Shown here: positions 21,354-29,970 of the stretch, piece by piece | Layout: each line of letters begins with the position of its first letter | Numbering within the stretch: the first letter of the stretch is position 1 | Assembly: GCA_905182645.1 (NCBI GenBank) | Contig: CAJJCJ010000004.1 | Coordinates: 283,775 to 347,774 of the forward strand | Direction: 5' to 3' | Origin: an uncultured Sulfitobacter sp. | Lineage (GTDB): Bacteria > Pseudomonadota > Alphaproteobacteria > Rhodobacterales > Rhodobacteraceae | DNA length: 64,000 nucleotides | Position numbers and translations under genes: made by a program | Notes under the pieces: model-generated | What the model saw: only the letters and a program-made list of their open reading frames with translations | The model's database searches: none | What the model was told of the DNA's origin: nothing

Positions 21354-23054
21354 ATGCCATACCGCGCCCCTGTCAGCGACTACCGTTTTATTATGGACAC
21401 CGTCGCGGGTTTCCAGACCGTTACCGGCACAACACGTTTCTCGGACGCGACCGACGACATGGCTGACGCGATTTTGTCCGAGGCGGCCAAGCTTTGTGAA
21501 GAGGTGCTCTACCCGCTCAACCGCGCAGGGGATCTAAATCCAGCCAAGCTTGAAAATGGCGTTGTGCGCACGCCGCCAGGTTTTGGTGATGGATATCACG
21601 CGATCGCAAGCGGCGGTTGGATCGGCATGTCCGCCAGCGAGGACGTCGGCGGTATGGGCCTGCCGATGACCTTGACGACTGCGGTAAACGAAATGATGGC
21701 CAGCGCCTGCTTATCGCTCCAGCTTAACCCATTGATGTCCCAAGGTCAGATCGAAGCGTTAGAGCATCATGCGTCTGACGCGATCAAAGACCTGTATCTG
21801 CCCAAGCTAATTTCGGGCGACTGGTGCGGCACGATGAACCTGACCGAGCCGCAAGCAGGATCTGACGTAGGTGCGTTGCGGTCCAAGGCCGTGCCAAATG
21901 GCGACGGGTCCTATGCGATCACAGGTCAGAAAATTTACATCAGCTGGGCCGACAATGACTTTAGCGAAAACGTCTGCCACCTTGTTTTGGCCCGCCTGCC
22001 CGACGGTGTTGCTGGCACCAAAGGTATCAGCCTGTTTATGGTTCCCAAACTGATCCCGAATGCGGATGGCACACTTGGCAAGCATAACAATCTGCGCGTT
22101 GTATCGCTTGAACATAAATTGGGCCTGCATGGGTCGCCTACTGCTGTGATGGAATATTCTGGCGCCCAAGGCTGGCTTGTGGGCGCTGAAAATAGCGGCA
22201 TGGGGGCGATGTTTACCATGATGAATAACGCCCGTCTGGGTGTTGGTGTGCAGGGGATCGGTGCAGCTGAAGGCGCATACCAGCACGCGCTCGCATATGC
22301 GATGGACCGCAAACAGGGCAAGGCTGGCGGGTCCGGCACAATCATCGAACACGCAGATGTGCGCCGCATGTTGGCCAGCATGAAGGCTGATATTTTCGCT
22401 GCACGGTCCATCGCTCTGATGAACGCTGTTGCGATTGATATGGCGGCTGCTACGGGCGACGACGCTTGGCGCACCCGCGCAGCATTTTTAACCCCAATTG
22501 GCAAAGCATTCGGCACAGATGTTGGTATCGACGTCGCCAATACTGGCCTGCAAGTTCATGGCGGCATGGGCTATATTGAGGAAACCGGTGCGGCCCAGTA
22601 TGCCCGCGATGTCCGTGTAACCGCGATTTATGAAGGCACCAACGGCATCCAAGCAATGGACCTCGTGGCGCGCAAACTGATGGACGGCGGCGAGGCTGCA
22701 TTTGCAATTTTGGATGAAATTGAAGCAGGCGCAGACGCGGCAAAGGCAAACCAATCCGATTTGGCAAACGCCGTTTGGAATGCCGCTGCGTCCCTGCGCG
22801 AAACGACAGAATGGTTAGTGGAACAGGATTTGACCAACCGGTTCGCTGGTGCTGTGCCCTATCTGCGCGCCTTTGCGCGGGTCTTGGGTGGACACGCACA
22901 TTTGGCCGCGGCCATGTCCGGTGAGGCTGCCCGCATGCGACTTGCGACGTACTATATCAAACGCCTGCTGCCCGAACACAGCAGCCTTTTGGCCCACACC
23001 CGCGAAGGTGCGTCCGATCTGATGGCGATCACCACCGACGACCTGGTCGCATAG
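21354..23054 (+). CDS. acyl-CoA dehydrogenase (long form)
   Basis: 595 aa; MNLTEPQAGSDVGALRSKA, QVHGGMGYIEETGAAQYARDVRVTAIYEGTNGIQAMDLVARK. Confidence 0.95.
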   Translation: MPYRAPVSDYRFIMDTVAGFQTVTGTTRFSDATDDMADAILSEAAKLCEEVLYPLNRAGDLNPAKLENGVVRTPPGFGDGYHAIASGGWIGMSASEDVGGMGLPMTLTTAVNEMMASACLSLQLNPLMSQGQIEALEHHASDAIKDLYLPKLISGDWCGTMNLTEPQAGSDVGALRSKAVPNGDGSYAITGQKIYISWADNDFSENVCHLVLARLPDGVAGTKGISLFMVPKLIPNADGTLGKHNNLRVVSLEHKLGLHGSPTAVMEYSGAQGWLVGAENSGMGAMFTMMNNARLGVGVQGIGAAEGAYQHALAYAMDRKQGKAGGSGTIIEHADVRRMLASMKADIFAARSIALMNAVAIDMAAATGDDAWRTRAAFLTPIGKAFGTDVGIDVANTGLQVHGGMGYIEETGAAQYARDVRVTAIYEGTNGIQAMDLVARKLMDGGEAAFAILDEIEAGADAAKANQSDLANAVWNAAASLRETTEWLVEQDLTNRFAGAVPYLRAFARVLGGHAHLAAAMSGEAARMRLATYYIKRLLPEHSSLLAHTREGASDLMAITTDDLVA

Positions 23055-23055
23055 G

Positions 23056-24117
23056 ATGGCGAGCGCTGGCATCCGCTACCCGTTTTCCACGCCCCCCGTC
23101 GAGGGTGAAGCAATCACTGTGGCCGATGGTGTTCTTTGGATGCGCTTACCGCTGCCAATGGCGCTGGATCATGTGAATGTTTATGCGTTGGATGACGGCG
23201 ATAGCTGGACCGTGATTGATACCGGCTTCGATACCAAAAAGACCCGTGAGATTTGGGAAAAACTGCTCGTAGGGCCGCTTGCTGGCAAACCCGTGGGCCG
23301 GATCATTGGGACGCATTACCACCCAGATCACATAGGGCTTGTCGGTTGGTTCATGCAACGCGGTGCCGCGTTTTCAACGACCCGCACCGCATGGCTGATG
23401 ACACGGATGCTGACGCTTGATCCGCATGCTGTTCCAACGCCGGAAACGCTCGCGTATTACATCCAGTCCGGTATGGACCCTGAAGAATATACCGCCCGCA
23501 GAACCGAGCGCCCGTTCAATTTTGCCGATTGCGTCGCACCTATACCGCTAGGCTATACGCGCCTAAAAGAAGGGCAAACAATCACCATTGGTGGACGTAA
23601 GTGGGATATTCGGATGGGAGACGGTCACGCCCCAGAACATGCCACGTTCTGGAGCCGCGACGACAATCTTGTTCTTGGTGGTGATCAATTGCTGCCATCG
23701 ATCAGCGCAAATCTAGGTGTCTACGCAGCAGAACCCGAAGCCGATCCGGTTCAAGACTGGCTCTTATCCTGCGAGAGATTCAAGCCCTATGCGACTGACA
23801 ATCAACTGGTTCTCGGCGGCCATAAACTGCCATTCACAGGGCTGCCTTTGCGGCTTCATCAGATGATCGAAAATCATCGTGGTGCGTTGGATCGCCTGTT
23901 AAAACACCTGTCGGAACCGCGCACCGCTGGCCAATGCTTTGCCCCACTGTTTAAACGAAAAATTGGGCGCGGCGAATACGGATTGGCCTTGGTCGAAGCG
24001 GTCGCACACGTAAACCATCTGTATTTTGCAGGGCAAGCTAGCCGGACATTGGGCGACGATGGCGCCTATTATTATGCCGCCTTGGCTAATGCGCCCGAAG
24101 ACACCACCATCAACTGA
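23056..24117 (+). CDS. MBL-fold metallohydrolase
   Basis: GTHYHPDHIGLVGW motif, GDGHAPEH, GGDQLLPSIS. Confidence 0.92.
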   Translation: MASAGIRYPFSTPPVEGEAITVADGVLWMRLPLPMALDHVNVYALDDGDSWTVIDTGFDTKKTREIWEKLLVGPLAGKPVGRIIGTHYHPDHIGLVGWFMQRGAAFSTTRTAWLMTRMLTLDPHAVPTPETLAYYIQSGMDPEEYTARRTERPFNFADCVAPIPLGYTRLKEGQTITIGGRKWDIRMGDGHAPEHATFWSRDDNLVLGGDQLLPSISANLGVYAAEPEADPVQDWLLSCERFKPYATDNQLVLGGHKLPFTGLPLRLHQMIENHRGALDRLLKHLSEPRTAGQCFAPLFKRKIGRGEYGLALVEAVAHVNHLYFAGQASRTLGDDGAYYYAALANAPEDTTIN

Positions 24118-24824
24118 TTTGTTGGAACTTCAACCCAACGGTCTCCGTCCCCGCAAAGCGGTTCAGACGCCAAAGCCCGACCACCATTGTCGAGCGTTTC
24201 CGACAAATACAACGTCGGGCACAAATCATCAGACGCGTAGCGATATGCATAAAGTTGCGCACCATCTGAGAATACGCAGGTCAAACGGACTGGTCCTGCG
24301 CGCGTCGCACGGCCGATGCTAGCGAACATTGCAGCAAGTGCGCGTTCGGGATCATCGTTCAGCCCATTGGCCAGCAACGTCAGAAAGATCATTTCGCTAG
24401 CAGTCGTTCCGCGCCGCGCCGCGTACAGATCATCTGGCAGAGCTGCTTCTAGCTGCCTGCGAATCGCGGGGTAATGCGGGACTTCGCCGTTATGACAAAA
24501 TGACCAGTTGTCGTGGGTGAACGGATGACAATTGGCGCGGCTTGTTTCACCCATCGTGCTTGCACGGATATGCGCAATAAAATGATGCGATTTCACCATG
24601 CGGCACAGGCTTGTTAGGTTTCCATCCGACCACGCAGGCAACACATCCCGATAAAGACCCGGATTTGCATCATCACCGTACCAAGCAATGCCAAAGCCGT
24701 CACCATTCACCGCAAGCTTGGCCTCGGACGCGTGCTGGCTTTGCTCTATCAACGAATGCGCAGGTCGCACGATGATGTTTTCAAGCGGGATAGATGGGCC
24801 AGTATAGGCCGCGATGCGGCACAT
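24072..24824 (-). CDS. class II glutamine amidotransferase
   Basis: MCRIAAYTGPSIPLENIIVRPAHSLIEQSQHA...; N-terminal Cys; CHPFTHDNWSFCHNGEVPHY. Confidence 0.92.
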   Translation of the reverse strand: MCRIAAYTGPSIPLENIIVRPAHSLIEQSQHASEAKLAVNGDGFGIAWYGDDANPGLYRDVLPAWSDGNLTSLCRMVKSHHFIAHIRASTMGETSRANCHPFTHDNWSFCHNGEVPHYPAIRRQLEAALPDDLYAARRGTTASEMIFLTLLANGLNDDPERALAAMFASIGRATRAGPVRLTCVFSDGAQLYAYRYASDDLCPTLYLSETLDNGGRALASEPLCGDGDRWVEVPTNQLMVVSSGALAKAA

Positions 24825-24825
24825 A

Positions 24826-25062
24826 TCAGTGACGGCTCTCGATACGAGCATGCAGGCGTTTGAGAATGCGACCAGCTGTTGTTTCACAAATCGCAGGAAC
24901 AACAGCATGCACCAATGCGGCCAACGCGGCCACGCTTAGCCAAAATGCAAACCCAAGTGCAAAACGCATATGCTCAAAATAGGTTTCATTCACGGTCGCG
25001 GGGTGATCGGTGAACAATGCGGCAATTGGGCTCCGGCGGGAAGATTGGCTGGTGTCTGACAT
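24826..25062 (-). CDS. DUF6356-like small membrane protein
   Basis: 78 aa; LFTDHPATVNETYFEHMRFALGFAFWLSVAALAALVHAVVPAICETTAG. Confidence 0.75.
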   Translation of the reverse strand: MSDTSQSSRRSPIAALFTDHPATVNETYFEHMRFALGFAFWLSVAALAALVHAVVPAICETTAGRILKRLHARIESRH

Positions 25063-25168
25063 GTGTGACGCGTCCTTTTTGTGAATAAGAACACACTACC
25101 TGTTGTTGCCTGCGCGCGCGTCCCAAATGACACTGCCCATTCGAGTATTTATAGGATACCATCCCAGC

Positions 25169-25630
25169 ATGGCTGAAAATATTGACGTAATCGACCGCAA
25201 AATCTTATCTATGCTGCAAAAGGACGCGACAGCATCTGTTGACGCCATCAGCGATGCAGTGACCCTGTCGCGCAATGCCTGTTGGCGGCGGATCAAACAA
25301 ATGGAGGCTTCAGGCGTTATCACAGCGCGCGTGGCGCTGGTGGATCCGGTTGCGGCGGGGTGTCCATTGCAGGCGATGGTGATGATCCGCACCAATGCAC
25401 ATGATGCAAAGTGGATGAAACAGTTCCAATCGGCGCTAGCAGCGATGCCCGAAGTGGTCGGCGCATACCGTATGACGGGCGACCTCGATTACGTCCTGCG
25501 CGTGCGCGTGGCAGACGTGCCTGCATATGACGCATTCTACAAAAGGCTCACATCACGGATTTCTGTATCAGATATTTCAGCAAGTTTTGTTATGGAGGAT
25601 ATGAAAGACACAACTGCGGTGCCCCTATGA
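25169..25630 (+). CDS. Lrp/AsnC family transcriptional regulator
   Basis: MAENIDVIDRKILSMLQKDATASVDAISDAVTLSRNACWRRIKQMEASGVI. Confidence 0.95.
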   Translation: MAENIDVIDRKILSMLQKDATASVDAISDAVTLSRNACWRRIKQMEASGVITARVALVDPVAAGCPLQAMVMIRTNAHDAKWMKQFQSALAAMPEVVGAYRMTGDLDYVLRVRVADVPAYDAFYKRLTSRISVSDISASFVMEDMKDTTAVPL

Positions 25631-25788
25631 TCAAGAATCAAGACACGATCGAAACCTCTGCGGACGCGATGGAAAATGCGCATCTGGCAACGTTGCATGA
25701 AATCCATCTGTCCCAAGCCAAAGGTGGCAAACACGCTGATTTGCCCAAAGCACTGAAGGAACCGGTAGAAAAAAGCCCTGCCCAATAG
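25627..25788 (+). CDS. small hypothetical protein (53 aa)
   Basis: ATGA overlap with the Lrp gene; MIKNQDTIETSADAMENAHLATLHEIHLSQAKGGKHADLPKALKEPVEKSPAQ*. Confidence 0.5.
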   Translation: MIKNQDTIETSADAMENAHLATLHEIHLSQAKGGKHADLPKALKEPVEKSPAQ

Positions 25789-25806
25789 GCCTATGAGCGG
25801 ATCATC

Positions 25807-26100
25807 ATGTACATCAAGACGTTCGAGGAAACCTTGGACAATGACCACGAAGTTGGGCTTGGTTTTGCTGGTGGTGACGCAGGTGTCATAAAAATTGAAG
25901 GTTTGGGGTATTTTGACCCCGATATCGTGACGTATTTTGGGACCAATGGCGCTGGCGCGAAAACGCAACTGATCCAATATGTCGGCCAGCTTAATGTGAT
26001 GTCAACCGCAAGCCCGAAACATATTGATCAAGCGGAACCAAACCGCATCGGATTCCAGCTCGCACAAGAGCTGGATCGTGATGAGGATGCGACGACATAG
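25807..26100 (+). CDS. DUF6173-like protein
   Basis: 97 aa; DHEVGLGFAGGDAGVIKIEGLGYFDPDIVTYFGTNGAGAKTQLIQYVGQLNV. Confidence 0.65.
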   Translation: MYIKTFEETLDNDHEVGLGFAGGDAGVIKIEGLGYFDPDIVTYFGTNGAGAKTQLIQYVGQLNVMSTASPKHIDQAEPNRIGFQLAQELDRDEDATT

Positions 26101-26175
26101 CGCCCGTGACAAGATAAGAAATATGGGCTAATGCAGGATCCAACGAACAACCGAATACAAAGAAGGATTCTTCTG

Positions 26176-26310
26176 ATGGCTGAACATAAACACGGCAAAA
26201 TGGACACTTCCGTTCAGGAAAAGACATTTGACGGCTTTCTCTCCATGGTTTCAAAGGCCTCAATCATTATCATCGTTGCACTGATCTTGCTTGCGCTGAT
26301 CGGCGGATAA
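26176..26310 (+). CDS. aa3-type cytochrome c oxidase subunit IV
   Basis: MAEHKHGKMDTSVQEKTFDGFLSMVSKASIIIIVALILLALIGG*, typical short single-TM subunit; not in the ORF track because of length. Confidence 0.8.
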   Translation: MAEHKHGKMDTSVQEKTFDGFLSMVSKASIIIIVALILLALIGG

Positions 26311-26311
26311 T

Positions 26312-26932
26312 TTGATGCAGCGGCGTGCATTTTTATTGGGCGCTCCTTTAGTCGTCGCAGGTTGTGCAGGTGGCGACTCCGTCTGGGCGCCCGACAGCGC
26401 GGTCAATGCGACTATGTTTCTGGGCACTGGGCCCAAGGCGTTGACCCTATATACCATGCGCAACATCGGATCTGGTAACGGCGCGCATTCCTCGATTCTA
26501 ATAGATGCCAGTCAGCGGGTTTTGTTTGATCCTGCGGGATCATTCGCCAATGCGCGCATCCCAGAACGCAATGACGTGTTGTTCGGTATGTCCCCCCAAA
26601 TTGAAGACTATTACGTAAGCTACCACGCGCGGGAAACGTACTATGTTGAAGGCCAGCGCGTTGTTGTGTCATCAGACGTCGCGGAGCAAGCATTACGGTT
26701 GGCATTAGCTTACGGTCCTGTCGGTCAAGGCAGCTGTACGCGCGCCGCGTCTGCTATTTTGGGTCAATTACCCGGATTTGAGTCTATTAGGTCGACGCTT
26801 TTCCCCAACGCATTACGTAATACTTTCGCAATGCTTCCAGGTGTTGAGCTAACCGAATACCGCGAAGCCGACGGTGATGATAAATCTGTTGCAGCCGCCC
26901 AAATCGACGCCGCGCTTAAAGCAAGCCAATAA
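26312..26932 (+). CDS. lipoprotein, hypothetical
   Basis: RRAFLLGAPLVVAGCAGG lipobox. Confidence 0.75.
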   Translation: MMQRRAFLLGAPLVVAGCAGGDSVWAPDSAVNATMFLGTGPKALTLYTMRNIGSGNGAHSSILIDASQRVLFDPAGSFANARIPERNDVLFGMSPQIEDYYVSYHARETYYVEGQRVVVSSDVAEQALRLALAYGPVGQGSCTRAASAILGQLPGFESIRSTLFPNALRNTFAMLPGVELTEYREADGDDKSVAAAQIDAALKASQ

Positions 26933-27248
26933 TCAGCGGTCCGAAAAAGATCGCGCACCCTGCCAGCATCCCCCAAACAACCTTGCGTGTTTTATACGCC
27001 ACGCCAAGCGCCGCAGCCGCGGCCATAAAATGCCACAGGGTCGGTTCGCCACCTGCGCTGGTAGGCCACAGCACCAAAGGTGCAACCATGCCCGGCAGTA
27101 CAGCAACTGGCGTGAATCGAAGCATCCGTTCGATCAGGGGGTGAATGGCGCCTGCGCCGATCAATCCAAGAAAAGAAAACCGGATCGCAAATGTGCCGAC
27201 AGCCATTATGCCAATGATCAGCCAAATTTCGGATTGAGTGTAATTCAT
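26916..27248 (-). CDS. AzlD-type branched-chain amino acid transport protein
   Basis: 110 aa polytopic; paired with AzlC, 4-bp overlap. Confidence 0.88.
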   Translation of the reverse strand: MNYTQSEIWLIIGIMAVGTFAIRFSFLGLIGAGAIHPLIERMLRFTPVAVLPGMVAPLVLWPTSAGGEPTLWHFMAAAAALGVAYKTRKVVWGMLAGCAIFFGPLIIGLL

Positions 27249-27955
27249 CGCTTCGCCCTTTCCATCCAGGTTTCGACCACGACACCCGTAAGCATCGCAC
27301 AGACTGCTGCAATCAAAAGCCCGCTACCTGCAGGCAAACCCGCCAGCGATATCGCAACGATGAGCGAAACGAACGCAGCTGCCACATGCGCCAGCGACTT
27401 GAGCATTGGCGCGACCATCGACAAAAATGCAATCGGCAAAATGAACGCAATTTCAATATCCGCAGGAACCGTCGCCCCAAGCCGCGCACCAATATAAGTG
27501 AACACGCACCATAGCGGCGAAATAACCAGCGCTACCCCCAGAAAATATGCTACCTTTGCCGGCAACGTCATCTGAGGGTTGTCCTCATATTTGGCAATGG
27601 ATGCCATGTAACTTTGATCAAAGTTCAGGTAGCCAACTAACGCCCGTTGCCAAAATGGTGCGGCCCCCAAATGAGGCGCAAGGGCCGCCGAATACATCGC
27701 CATCCGCAAATTCACTGCCAATGCTGCCAACAGCACAAACCCGATCGCTGCATTTTCCAACATCAATTGTAGCGCCGCAAACTGTGACGCACCTGCAATC
27801 ACAAGAACTGAAAAACTCATAGTTTGAGCCATCGACAGCCCCGCCTCGATCCCAACCACACCGAAAAGCAATGCAAACGGGACGACCATCACGATAAACG
27901 GAAGCCCGTCGCGAACACCCGCCCAATAGGCGGATTTGGTGGTGGCGACTGTCAT
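27245..27955 (-). CDS. AzlC family ABC-independent amino acid exporter
   Basis: VRDGLPFIVMVVPFALLFGVVGIEAGLSMAQTMSFSVLVIAGASQFAALQLM. Confidence 0.93.
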   Translation of the reverse strand: MTVATTKSAYWAGVRDGLPFIVMVVPFALLFGVVGIEAGLSMAQTMSFSVLVIAGASQFAALQLMLENAAIGFVLLAALAVNLRMAMYSAALAPHLGAAPFWQRALVGYLNFDQSYMASIAKYEDNPQMTLPAKVAYFLGVALVISPLWCVFTYIGARLGATVPADIEIAFILPIAFLSMVAPMLKSLAHVAAAFVSLIVAISLAGLPAGSGLLIAAVCAMLTGVVVETWMERAKR

Positions 27956-28022
27956 GGCTTCGGCCTATTCTATGCGGGTACAGACTTGATCTACTCTCGC
28001 CCTTGCCGAAAGACAAACTGAG

Positions 28023-28898
28023 ATGCGTGATGACTCCAATGAATTTCTGATAGCCCCTACGCCGGATGCAGGGCGATTGACCCGTGGCGTCACAGGTACC
28101 GACCAAAATGGCGATACCGTTGACCTACATGTTGTCGAGGAACGCCCCCTGACGATTTTTCTGAACAGCCAGGAAATCGTCACCGCGATGACGATTGGCG
28201 ATTATCCCGACTATCTGGCGCTTGGTTTTTTGCGCAATCAAGGGATGCTGCACGACACCGACGACATAATCGGCGTCGACTATGACGAAGAATTGGAAAC
28301 CGTCGTGGTCCGCACCCAAAACATCACAAATTATGAAGACAAACTTGCGCGCAAAACTCGCACCAGCGGGTGTGCAGTCGGCACTGTTTTTGGCGATATG
28401 ATGGAGGGGTTGGATAAGATCAAGCTCCCCAATACATCTGTGCGCACGTCCGACCTTTATGCGCTTGCGGCCAAGATAAATACGACCCCGTCGCTGTACC
28501 TAAGCGCGGGTGCTATCCATGGCACAGTCCTTTGCCAAGGCGCGCGTCCGTTGGTCTATATGGAAGACGTGGGTCGGCATAACGCTGTCGATAAAATCGC
28601 AGGCTGGATGCTGTCAGAAGGCGTGTCTGCCGCCGACAAGACAATGTACACAACTGGCCGCCTAACATCAGAGATGGTGATTAAATGCGCTCAAATGGGC
28701 ATACCCACGCTGGCATCCAGATCAGGGTTCACTGCTTGGGGCGTCGAGATTGCAAACCAAATCGGTCTGACCTTGATCGGCCGGATGCGCGGGCAGCGGT
28801 TCGTTTGCCTGTCCGGCGAAAGCCGCCTGATCCGCGATGCAGACCCCAGCAAAGTCTGCGACGAGCCGCGCAAATCAAGCCGAAAGGGTGCCAAATGA
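28023..28898 (+). CDS. fdhD: formate dehydrogenase accessory sulfurtransferase
   Basis: TSGCAVGTVFGDMM, EDVGRHNAVDKIAGWML, TGRLTSEMVIKCAQMGIPTLASRSGFTAWGVEIA. Confidence 0.95.
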   Translation: MRDDSNEFLIAPTPDAGRLTRGVTGTDQNGDTVDLHVVEERPLTIFLNSQEIVTAMTIGDYPDYLALGFLRNQGMLHDTDDIIGVDYDEELETVVVRTQNITNYEDKLARKTRTSGCAVGTVFGDMMEGLDKIKLPNTSVRTSDLYALAAKINTTPSLYLSAGAIHGTVLCQGARPLVYMEDVGRHNAVDKIAGWMLSEGVSAADKTMYTTGRLTSEMVIKCAQMGIPTLASRSGFTAWGVEIANQIGLTLIGRMRGQRFVCLSGESRLIRDADPSKVCDEPRKSSRKGAK

Positions 28899-29482
28899 TA
28901 CAGCCTCTTGGTGTCATTCTGGCTGGCGGTCAGGCCACGCGTATGGGCGGCGGAGACAAGGGATTGCTCATCTTGGGCGACCGCACGATCTTGTCTCACG
29001 TGATTGGCAGGTTTGATCCGCAATGCGCTGGCCTTGCGCTGAACGCAAACGGCGATGGGCGGCGGTTCACCAATCTGAATCTACCGATTATTGCGGACAG
29101 TATTCCTGGTTTTGCAGGGCCCCTGTGCGGTGTGCTTGCAGGGTTGGATTGGGCCGCGGATCAAGGCGCCAGTCATATCGTGACTGCCGCTGCTGACACG
29201 CCATTCCTGCCGTGTGACCTTGTCCCTCAGCTTCAACTGGCCGCCGAAAACAGCCCGTCAGGCATGGCGCTCGCGGCATCGCCAAGCGGGCGACAACCGA
29301 CGTTTGGTCTTTGGCCGACAGCATTGCGCGATGACCTGCGGGCGGCCTTATTGGGAGGCCTGCGTAAAGTCGTGCTTTGGACATCCCGTCATGGGGCAGC
29401 CACTGTTGAATTTTCAGATGACGCCGCATTTTTCAACGTGAACACACCCGCAGATTTGGACCAAGCAAGAGGCCTGCTATGA
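28895..29482 (+). CDS. mobA: molybdenum cofactor guanylyltransferase
   Basis: MIQPLGVILAGGQATRMGGGDKGLLILGDRTILSHVIGRF. Confidence 0.95.
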   Translation: MIQPLGVILAGGQATRMGGGDKGLLILGDRTILSHVIGRFDPQCAGLALNANGDGRRFTNLNLPIIADSIPGFAGPLCGVLAGLDWAADQGASHIVTAAADTPFLPCDLVPQLQLAAENSPSGMALAASPSGRQPTFGLWPTALRDDLRAALLGGLRKVVLWTSRHGAATVEFSDDAAFFNVNTPADLDQARGLL

Positions 29483-29970
29483 AGGTATTTGGGGTCGTTG
29501 GATACAAAAATACAGGCAAAACTGGCCTGATGGAACGGCTTGTGGCCGACATCACTGCGCGCGGGTTTTCTGTGTCAACGATCAAACACGCCCATCACAG
29601 TTTTGACGTCGATCATGCGGGCAAAGATAGCTACCGACACCGGACCGCTGGCGCATCGCAGGTGTTGCTGTCATCGGGCACCCGTTGGGCGTTAATGAGC
29701 GAGCTGCGCGGCACGCAAGAACCGCCGCTCGAAACTCTTTTGGCGCAACTTGATCCTGTCGATTTGATACTGATCGAAGGCTACAAAACCGACCATCACC
29801 GTAAGATCGAAACCTACCGAAAAATGACCAAAGGCACGCTTTTGGCCCCGACCGACCCCACAATTATTGGTGTCGCAGCAGACTGCGCAGTGTCTGTCAT
29901 ACAGCCAGTATTTGACCTCGATGATACAACCAAGATCGCTGATTTCATCCTTGCTCAGGTCGGCCTATGA
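29479..29970 (+). CDS. mobB: molybdopterin-guanine dinucleotide biosynthesis protein B
   Basis: MKVFGVVGYKNTGKTGLMERLVADI..., LILIEGYKTDHHRKIE. Confidence 0.95.
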   Translation: MKVFGVVGYKNTGKTGLMERLVADITARGFSVSTIKHAHHSFDVDHAGKDSYRHRTAGASQVLLSSGTRWALMSELRGTQEPPLETLLAQLDPVDLILIEGYKTDHHRKIETYRKMTKGTLLAPTDPTIIGVAADCAVSVIQPVFDLDDTTKIADFILAQVGL